Below are positions 1-4,439 of a stretch of 5,565 nt of DNA, in pieces (the stretch's first letter is position 1; the number at the start of each line of letters is the position of its first letter). Under the pieces are notes generated by a model. The model had not been told where the DNA came from. It saw only the letters and a list, made by a program, of their open reading frames with translations, and did not search any database. The DNA lies in the NCBI GenBank assembly GCA_030740135.1, contig JASLXW010000283.1, positions 1 to 5,565 of the forward strand, read 5' to 3'. Source of the stretch: Nitrospinota bacterium. GTDB lineage: Bacteria > UBA8248 > JACPRG01. A program made the position numbers and the translations under genes.

Positions 1-3
1 CCC

Positions 4-90
4 GGCCGAGACCGGGGGTTGCGCTCGGCCCCGCGGGACTGACGGCGCGGGCACCGTCGCCGGACTGCGGGCAACGCCCCCCGCCGCAGT
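4..90. repeat. Three consecutive GC-rich inverted repeats upstream of the amidohydrolase
   Basis: Three separate inverted repeats lie end to end here. The first pairs GGCCGAG (4-10) with CTCGGCC (24-30) around a 13-base loop. The second pairs GACGG (41-45) with CCGTC (54-58) around 8 bases. The third pairs ACTGCGG (64-70) with CCGCAGT (84-90); its loop can also form a compact GGGC-AAC-GCCC hairpin (69-79). None is followed by a T run, so a standard intrinsic terminator is not supported. They may be a structured 5' leader, the end of an upstream transcript, or chance pairing in GC-rich DNA. The pairing is seen directly; any function is inference. Confidence 0.35.
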
Positions 91-107
91 GCGCAACACC
101 GAGGCCC

Positions 108-119
108 GGGGGGGGGGGG
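108..119 (+). repeat. Run of 12 G ending two bases before the amidohydrolase start
   Basis: Twelve consecutive G residues occupy the spacer where a ribosome binding site would sit, directly before CC and the ATG at 122. A purine-rich GAGG lies just upstream at 101-104, too far from the ATG for normal Shine-Dalgarno spacing unless the run is shorter in the real genome. The G run itself could pair weakly with the anti-Shine-Dalgarno. Runs of this kind are prone to slippage in cells and to miscounting in sequencing, and the window alone cannot separate the two. Confidence 0.6.
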
Positions 120-121
120 CC

Positions 122-934
122 ATGGTCCGTTCCCTGGCCATCCGGGGGGCGACGCTTGTGACGATGGACCCGGAGATCGGGGTCATCGACGAAGGCCTCC
201 TCGTCCTGGAGGACGACCGAATCCGAGAAGTGATGCCGGACCCCGGCCGCGACCCGGACGCCGACGAGGTTTTTGATGGACGCGGGCGGATTGTCCTGCC
301 GGGGCTGGTGAGCGCGCACGTCCACACCCGGCCCGCCCGCGCCCTGGGCGACGGCCTTCCGGTTCCCGAGTGGCACGTGCGGTACGCCGACGGCGTGAGC
401 CGCCTGATCGATGACGAAGATTCCCGCATCGGCGCGAGCCTGGCTTTCGGCGAATGTCTCTTGGCGGGCTACACTTCGGCGCTGGCCATGCCGGTCAAGC
501 CCCAGGGGTGCTTCCGGGGGACGGTCGAGGTGGGCATTCGCGCGTGCATCGCTCTGCACGCGGCCGACAACGCCGATTTCGCCGGCACGAGCGACACCTT
601 CGAGGACAACCTCGCCCTGATCCGGGATTGCGGGACCTCCGCGGATGGACGGGTTCAATCCTGGCTGGGCTACGACAACCTGTCGGGCTCGAGCGACCGG
701 TTGCTCCGGGCCTTGCGGCAGGAGGCCGAGACCACGGGCCGGCGCATCCACGGCCACCTCTGTGAACACCGGGGGGAGGTGGCCTACGGCGTCGAGCGGT
801 GGGGGAAGCGGCCCCCCCCGGGCCCTTCACGATCTGGGTCTCCTCGGCCCCGACTTCGTCGCGGCGCATTGCGTCTGCTTCGACCGGGAGGACATCGACC
901 TGTTCGTCCGGACCGGCAGCCACGCTGTCCATAA
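122..934 (+). CDS. Amidohydrolase of the deaminase/chlorohydrolase type, N-terminal part of a split gene
   Basis: This is the first part of one amidohydrolase gene best read as 122-1533 with two corrected frameshifts, about 469 residues, a normal family length. The family hydrolyses C-N (or C-Cl) bonds on rings and amines in the cytoplasm; relatives include S-adenosylhomocysteine/methylthioadenosine deaminase, guanine and cytosine deaminase, and atrazine chlorohydrolase. Visible here are the N-terminal beta-sandwich (LAIRGATLVTMDPE, residues 5-18), the metal motif HVH (H66, H68) after LPGLVSA, and GHLCEH with metal ligand H212 and proton-shuttle E215. The ATG at 122 is preferred over GTG 89 because family proteins begin close to this beta strand. 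The same frame is open back to position 1, so a longer N-terminus cannot be excluded. Real homology ends near residue 231, at the 8-C run. The frame then runs on as Arg/Pro-rich nonsense to a stop at 932-934. The substrate is unknown. Confidence 0.8.
   Translation: MVRSLAIRGATLVTMDPEIGVIDEGLLVLEDDRIREVMPDPGRDPDADEVFDGRGRIVLPGLVSAHVHTRPARALGDGLPVPEWHVRYADGVSRLIDDEDSRIGASLAFGECLLAGYTSALAMPVKPQGCFRGTVEVGIRACIALHAADNADFAGTSDTFEDNLALIRDCGTSADGRVQSWLGYDNLSGSSDRLLRALRQEAETTGRRIHGHLCEHRGEVAYGVERWGKRPPPGPSRSGSPRPRLRRGALRLLRPGGHRPVRPDRQPRCP
812..819 (+). repeat. 8-C run where the amidohydrolase frame breaks
   Basis: Eight C residues follow codons for VERWGKR. With eight, the frame goes to PPPGPSRSG and loses family similarity. 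With seven it would read RPPRALHDLGLLGPDF and join the C-terminal half exactly where homology resumes. The break is therefore best placed inside this run as one extra base. Sequencing or assembly error, a genuine inactivating mutation, and slippage-based switching all remain possible. Confidence 0.8.
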
Positions 935-1568
935 CCCCATCAGCAACCTGAGATTCGCGAACGGGGCTTCGCCCGTGCCTTCGCTCCTTGAAGCCGGTGT
1001 CACGGTGGCCCTCGGCACGGACGGCATGCTTTCGGCCTACCGGCTGGACCCCTTCGAGACGATGCGCCATGCCCTGACGCTTCACAGGTTCGTGGACGGG
1101 GACGCGGCCGCCCTTTCCACCGGGAAGGCCCTGGAGATGGCGACGATTCACGGGGCGCGCGCCCTGGGGATCGACGCCGGAAGGCTTGCCCCGGGCCTGA
1201 AGGCCGATGTGACCGTGCTGGACGCGAGGCGCCTCCACCTGACGCCCAGGGTCCGCGGGACGCACGATAACCTGATGGCGCTCATCGTCTGGTCGGCCGC
1301 GGCCGCCGACGTCGAGACCGTCATCGTGGACGGCCGGCCGGCCGTGCGGGAGGGCAAGCTCGTCCGGGTGGACGGCGGCGCGGTTCGCGCGGAGGCCCAA
1401 GAGACCGCCGAGCGCGTCCTGGGCCGTCTGGACACATCGGAGTCCGCGGCCGCCCTCGAGGCCCGCAGGGGGGGGGGCCAAGTTCCACGGGTCCATGAGA
1501 GACCTCCGGCGCGTCGGCGAAGGCGGGCGTTGAGCCGACGAGGCCCCCTTTCTCCGGTCTCCCTGTAG
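820..1568 (+). CDS. Amidohydrolase, C-terminal part of the same split gene
   Basis: This continues the gene that begins at 122, one frame over. No start codon of its own is convincing: it opens mid-domain with ALHDLGLLGPDF. It carries the rest of the active site, numbered as in the repaired protein. H249 lies in FVAAHCVCF, which is the catalytic histidine of deaminase-type members. Next come the family motif HAVHNPISNLRFANG (267-281) and metal ligand D300 in VALGTDG. The C-terminal strands follow as GRLAPGLKADVTVLD and VETVIVDGRPAVREGK. Together with H66, H68, H212 and E215 this gives the full HxH-H-E-H-D set known from cytosine and guanine deaminases. As written the frame stops at 1566-1568 after an Arg-rich tail. 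If the 10-G run at 1468-1477 is one base too long, the natural end is TGA 1531-1533, after a better-looking tail (AKFHGSMRDLRRVGEGGR). The gene lies 125 bases before the next gene if that stop is used. Confidence 0.75.
1468..1477 (+). repeat. 10-G run, probable second frameshift near the amidohydrolase C-terminus
   Basis: Ten G residues follow codons for AALEAR. In the frame as written the protein continues for about 30 residues into an Arg/Pro-rich tail with poor GC3, ending at 1568. With nine G it would read GGAKFHGSMRDLRRVGEGGR and stop at 1533. In that alternative nearly every codon ends in G or C, as in the other genes here. This suggests one extra base, the same type of error as at 812-819. 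Confidence 0.6.
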
Positions 1569-1646
1569 AGGCTGAGTTCCGTGGGGTACGGGATTTCAAT
1601 TCTCACGCCGGTTTCTGTCCGGGCCGCCGGAGTAGACCTTCTTCCT

Positions 1647-1652
1647 GAAGGA
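1647..1652 (+). promoter_or_regulatory. Ribosome binding site that fixes the M24 hydrolase start
   Basis: GAAGGA sits six bases before the ATG at 1659, a normal Shine-Dalgarno distance. The reading frame is open further upstream to a GTG at 1581, but the extra 26 residues do not resemble the family N-terminus and that GTG has no comparable site. The site therefore decides the start in favour of 1659. Confidence 0.75.
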
Positions 1653-1658
1653 AAACTG

Positions 1659-2888
1659 ATGCAGGAACGCATTGCCCCTGAATACAGAATCGATTTCCAC
1701 GATTTCCCGAGGGAGGAATACGACCTTCGCTGGGGACGCGCGCGGGACCTGATGGCTGAGCAGGGCCTGGACGGTCTCATGGTCACGGGGGATTTCTGCT
1801 CGGCCATGAACTACCGCTACTTCACCGGCCACCTGCCGCGGGACTATCAGCAGAACCATTCCCGTCCGCACATCTTCCTGCTGCCGCGGGAGGGTGATCC
1901 CGTCCTCGTTGCGGTTTCCCTAAGCGCGGGGGACGCCCCGAGGTCCACCTGGATCGATGACATCCGGGTGTACCATGAGCCTCTGCCCCTGGAGGTCGTC
2001 CGGCAGGCCGTTGTGGACGCCGGCCTTGGCGAGGGGCGGATCGGGGCGGAGTTGGGACTGGATCAGCGGCTGATGATGCCCCAGTTGACATTCGAGGCAT
2101 TGCGGGATTCCCTTCCCCGGGCCGCTTTCGTGGATGCCTCCTCCCTGCTGCTTGGGATGCGGGCCATCAAGTCGCCTCGTGAGATCGAGCGAATCAAGGA
2201 GTCGGCCCGGATTTTCAGCGGCGCCATCGAGGCCTGTTTCCGGTCCCTGGAGGAAGGGATGACCGAGGAGGAGGTGAGCCGGCGCCTCGTCCACCTCATC
2301 GTTGGCGGCGGGGCCTTTCGTCCGCCCCTGTACCAGAACATCGTCATCACCACGGGCGGGGACTGGAGGCTCAAATTTCTCCCCCCGACGAAGAAACCCC
2401 TCCGCCGCGGCGACTTGATCTTCATGGACGCCGGCTGTGTCCATCGGGGCTACTGGAACGAGTACAACCGGATGGGTGTCGTGGGAACGCCCGACGGCCG
2501 GGCGCTGGAGAACCACCGGATCGTGCGGGAGGTCGTGGATCGCACCGTCGCGGCGATGAAGCCCGGCGTACGGGTGTCCGATGTCTTGAAGGAGACCGTC
2601 GCCGCTTACCGCGATCTGGGCGTTCCGGACGAAAAGCGCTCGGTCTACGAACGGGCGCCTTACGCCCCCATCGGTCACGGCGTGGGCCTGAACGGGAGCG
2701 AGCGGCCCTTTCTCCAGATGGACAACGACGAGCCCCTGGAGGCGGGGATGTACTTCTCCGTGGAGGCTTATCTCACGGATCGAGAGAAGTTCGGTGACGA
2801 GCAGACCGTGATCATCACCGAAGGCGGACCCGACGTCATTTCCACGGCCTCGCGCGAGCTTTACGTCATCAAGACCCGCGGGGATTAG
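1659..2888 (+). CDS. M24B family hydrolase (Xaa-Pro peptidase / creatinase / ectoine hydrolase superfamily)
   Basis: The 409-residue product has the two-domain layout of M24B enzymes. An N-terminal creatinase-type domain (about 15-165) opens with FPREEYDLRWGRARDLM...GLDGLMVT. A linker helix MRAIKSPREIERIKESARI (167-185) leads into the C-terminal pita-bread catalytic domain. The expected metal ligands are D257 (MDAG), the residue 11 later, H340 (GHGVGL), E369 (SVEAY) and E381 (DEQTVIIT). Four match; the second aspartate appears to be E268 (YWNEYNR). The family includes proline peptidases, which use metals, and creatinase, which does not; the latter cuts a C-N bond in a small molecule. With that substitution, and a neighbouring amidohydrolase and cyclodeaminase-family gene, a small-molecule hydrolase is at least as likely as a peptidase. 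No signal peptide or membrane segment is seen, so it is probably cytoplasmic. The exact substrate is unknown. Confidence 0.88.
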   Translation: MQERIAPEYRIDFHDFPREEYDLRWGRARDLMAEQGLDGLMVTGDFCSAMNYRYFTGHLPRDYQQNHSRPHIFLLPREGDPVLVAVSLSAGDAPRSTWIDDIRVYHEPLPLEVVRQAVVDAGLGEGRIGAELGLDQRLMMPQLTFEALRDSLPRAAFVDASSLLLGMRAIKSPREIERIKESARIFSGAIEACFRSLEEGMTEEEVSRRLVHLIVGGGAFRPPLYQNIVITTGGDWRLKFLPPTKKPLRRGDLIFMDAGCVHRGYWNEYNRMGVVGTPDGRALENHRIVREVVDRTVAAMKPGVRVSDVLKETVAAYRDLGVPDEKRSVYERAPYAPIGHGVGLNGSERPFLQMDNDEPLEAGMYFSVEAYLTDREKFGDEQTVIITEGGPDVISTASRELYVIKTRGD

Positions 2889-2925
2889 CGAGGAGGCTGA
2901 GGGTCAACGGACCCGCGCCTCCGCG
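2889..2925 (+). terminator. Composite hairpin directly after the M24 gene
   Basis: Immediately after the TAG at 2886-2888, GGAGGC (2892-2897) pairs with GCCTCC (2917-2922). Inside it, GGGTC (2901-2905) pairs with GACCC (2910-2914) around the tetraloop AACG. Two further outer pairs (2889-2890 with 2924-2925) form across one mismatch. This strong nested structure at a gene end suggests a transcription end or an mRNA-stabilising stem. No T run follows, so it is not a textbook intrinsic terminator. Confidence 0.45.
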
Positions 2926-3007
2926 TTACACCGCTTTCGCGATTGGGTGGACCCCGATTGAAATTCGACTCCACCGCCACCCCTTGCAACGAACGGTTGA
3001 TGAGAAG

Positions 3008-3067
3008 ATGAAGTTGGACGGGCGGGCAGTGTGGTTTGTGTCTGCTATCCGGGGAACTTATGCCTGA
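3008..3067 (+). CDS. Possible 19-codon leader ORF before the cyclodeaminase-family gene
   Basis: ATG at 3008 opens a 19-residue frame (MKLDGRAVWFVSAIRGTYA) that stops at TGA 3065-3067. It is in the same frame as the downstream gene, and its stop is what prevents a longer N-terminus for that gene. The preceding purines (GAGAAG) are only a weak binding site, and codon third positions are less GC-rich than in the real genes. It may be a chance ORF in the 194-base intergenic stretch; no known leader peptide is recognised. Confidence 0.15.
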   Translation: MKLDGRAVWFVSAIRGTYA

Positions 3068-3086
3068 CGGGATTTCATCGCAATGA
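3060..3086 (+). CDS. Possible 8-codon leader ORF coupled to the cyclodeaminase-family gene
   Basis: ATG at 3060 follows GGGGA (3051-3055) by four bases and encodes MPDGISSQ. Its TGA stop overlaps the start of the next gene as ATGA (3083-3086). This arrangement is typical of translational coupling, where ribosomes ending the short frame restart at the overlapping ATG. The downstream gene has only a weak GGGA (3069-3072) of its own, ten bases from its ATG, so coupling would have a purpose. An ORF this short can easily occur by chance. Confidence 0.25.
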   Translation: MPDGISSQ

Positions 3087-4075
3087 GCCAGATTCGGTTC
3101 CTCTCCGGCCGGGAGGTTGAAGATCTCTTGAGGTGGGACGAGACGATTCCCATCCAAGGGGAGGCGTTCGCGCTTTTGTCCTCGAACCGGATCGACATGC
3201 CCGTCAAAACGCTTCTGCTCACGGAGCGGCCGAAGGCCCACATGCTTTTCATGCCGGCCGTTCTGGAGAATGCGGGAGGGTTCGGGATGAAGTTCACGGG
3301 CCGCTTTCCGGAAAACTTGGAAAAGGGCCTTCCCGCCCGGATGTCGGCGCTTCTCCTGATGGACGGGGAGACCGGTCAGCCGAGGGCATTTCTGGAAGGG
3401 GCGTCTCTGACGGACCACCGGACCGGGGCTTGCGCCGGCTTGTCCACCCGACTCCTTGCCCGGGAAGATTCCAGCGTCGTGACGGTCTTCGGCGCGGGCG
3501 ATACGGCGGGGCCTTGCCTGGAGGCGGTGTGCCACGTCCGGGACATCGAAAAGGTGTGGGTGGTCGCCCGGTCGGAATTGCGCGCGAAACGATTTGTCGA
3601 GGACATGAAGGCCCTGGGGGGGCGAATCCCGCGAGATATCGAGTTGACGAAGGACAGGAACAAGGCCGTCCGGGAGGCCGACATCGTTGTGGCGGCGACC
3701 AACGCAAAGGAGCCGGTCTTCGACGGCCGCGACCCCCGGCCCGGAACTCACATCAACTCCGTCGGCAACGTAAACGGACGAGAGCTGGACAGCGAGACGG
3801 TCCGCCGGGCCCGCGTCCTGATGGACAGCCGCGAAGGATGCCTTGCCTATGCCCGGGATATTTATCTCCCGATCAAGGAAGGGGTCGTCGTGGAGGGACA
3901 TTTGCGGGACGAGATCGGACAGGTCGTGCTCGGGGAGCGCCCGGGACGTCGGGACCCGGAAGAAATCACCCTGTTCAAGAGCCTGGGAGTCGCCATCCAG
4001 GACATCGTCACGGGTTTTCATGTTTTGAGGGAGGCGGAGCGGTTGGACAGGGGAAGCCTGCTGGACTGGGGCTGA
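3083..4075 (+). CDS. Ornithine cyclodeaminase / mu-crystallin family NAD(P)-dependent oxidoreductase
   Basis: The 330-residue product matches the usual family length and architecture: a split substrate-binding domain around a Rossmann domain. Visible marks are the start SQIRFLSGREVEDLL, GMKFTG with substrate lysine K70, DHRTGACAG with R113, and the dinucleotide loop VFGAGDTAG (135-143). Later come SVGNVNGRELD (226-236) and the C-terminal ITLFKSLGVAIQDIV (295-309). True ornithine cyclodeaminases have an aspartate and a PGK-type segment (D228 in the Pseudomonas enzyme) where this protein has SVGNVNGRE. It is therefore more likely a dehydrogenase or imine reductase, such as alanine dehydrogenase, ketimine or pyrroline-2-carboxylate reductase, or an EutC-like protein, than a proline-forming lyase. 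It acts in the cytoplasm on a small amino or imino acid. An in-frame TGA at 3065-3067 limits the start to 3083. It lies 194 bases after the M24 gene on the same strand. The exact substrate is not readable. Confidence 0.85.
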   Translation: MSQIRFLSGREVEDLLRWDETIPIQGEAFALLSSNRIDMPVKTLLLTERPKAHMLFMPAVLENAGGFGMKFTGRFPENLEKGLPARMSALLLMDGETGQPRAFLEGASLTDHRTGACAGLSTRLLAREDSSVVTVFGAGDTAGPCLEAVCHVRDIEKVWVVARSELRAKRFVEDMKALGGRIPRDIELTKDRNKAVREADIVVAATNAKEPVFDGRDPRPGTHINSVGNVNGRELDSETVRRARVLMDSREGCLAYARDIYLPIKEGVVVEGHLRDEIGQVVLGERPGRRDPEEITLFKSLGVAIQDIVTGFHVLREAERLDRGSLLDWG

Positions 4076-4098
4076 AAGCCGCCGCCGGAAAGGAATAC

Positions 4099-4114
4099 CC
4101 GCCCCGAAAGGCGG
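4099..4114 (+). repeat. Small hairpin after the cyclodeaminase-family gene
   Basis: CCGCC (4099-4103) pairs with GGCGG (4110-4114) around the loop CCGAAA, 23 bases after the stop codon. There is no T run after it. It may add to the 3' end structure of the transcript, or be chance in GC-rich DNA. Confidence 0.2.
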
Positions 4115-4134
4115 ACATCGGAAGCGCCGTCTGC

Positions 4135-4163
4135 GAGGTCTGCTGCGATAGTCGGCCTCTTTT
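4135..4163 (+). terminator. Candidate intrinsic terminator of the cyclodeaminase-family gene
   Basis: GAGGTC (4135-4140) pairs with GGCCTC (4154-4159), with one G-U pair, around a 13-base loop, and is followed at once by TTTT (4160-4163) and CATGTTT. It lies about 60 bases past the stop at 4075. The stem is short and the T run modest, so termination would be partial at best. The position between two apparent transcription units supports the call. Confidence 0.35.
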
Positions 4164-4212
4164 CATGTTTCCCCCCGCGGCATAATCTCTCCCGCCCTTC
4201 CTTGAATGCCGG

Positions 4213-4241
4213 TTGCGGACCTTTAGGCCTTGGGCTAACAT
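4213..4241 (+). promoter_or_regulatory. Candidate sigma-70 type promoter for dapL
   Basis: TTGCGG (4213-4218) and TAACAT (4236-4241) are separated by exactly 17 bases, in the most AT-rich patch of the window. They match the -35 and -10 consensus at three and four of six positions. Transcription would begin near 4248, about 20 bases before a small ORF at 4269 and about 190 before dapL. The spacing and the local base composition are the main support; the match itself is modest. Confidence 0.3.
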
Positions 4242-4268
4242 TGATCCAGTTGATTTCTTTTCCTGGGA

Positions 4269-4439
4269 ATGACCGTTTGGAGTCTCGGTGGCCGGCCGGG
4301 CAAGGCGTGCGGTGCGTCCGCGCCCGGCGGGGTCGCGCGAATGGCGGCGGTGGAGCCAGGGAAGAACCCAGGTTTCGAAGGCATTCTTCAAGACCCCGGG
4401 CACGTTGTCCGGCTCACACTGGAATGGACGGTACGATGA
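4269..4439 (+). CDS. Possible 56-codon ORF overlapping the dapL start
   Basis: ATG at 4269 opens a 56-residue frame with no internal stop, ending in LTLEWTVR. Its TGA (4437-4439) overlaps the dapL ATG as ATGA. The product is not recognised and shows no membrane segment, signal peptide or metal motif. GGGA directly precedes the ATG with no proper spacing, so translation would be weak; an internal ATG at 4341 is an alternative start. Third-position GC is moderate and does not decide the case. If real, it would be a leader whose translation carries ribosomes to dapL, which lacks a strong binding site. It fills much of the 360-base stretch between 4075 and 4436, where no other gene is apparent. 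Confidence 0.25.
   Translation: MTVWSLGGRPGKACGASAPGGVARMAAVEPGKNPGFEGILQDPGHVVRLTLEWTVR

Noticed and set aside
368..396. Sigma-54 promoter suggested by TGGCACG
   Set aside because: The required GC element at the fixed distance is absent and the site is inside a conserved coding segment.
495..1496. Minus-strand open frame of 333 codons opposite the amidohydrolase
   Set aside because: The + strand carries all deaminase-type motifs, though in two frames; the antisense product is Arg/Pro/Gly-rich and unrecognised.
1581..1658. GTG 1581 as start of the M24 gene
   Set aside because: The added 26 residues do not fit the family N-terminus, and a good ribosome binding site precedes ATG 1659.
2960..3010. 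Sigma-70 promoter before the cyclodeaminase-family gene (TTGAAA or TTGCAA)
   Set aside because: No acceptable -10 element was found at 16-18 bases from either hexamer.
2885..4021. Minus-strand open frame of 378 codons opposite the cyclodeaminase-family gene
   Set aside because: No family motif is seen and the + strand gene is well supported along its whole length.
3133..4185. Plus-strand 350-codon frame overlapping the cyclodeaminase-family gene
   Set aside because: It is a frame-shifted shadow, rich in Gly/Arg/Pro with no motifs, while the 3083-4075 frame matches the family throughout.
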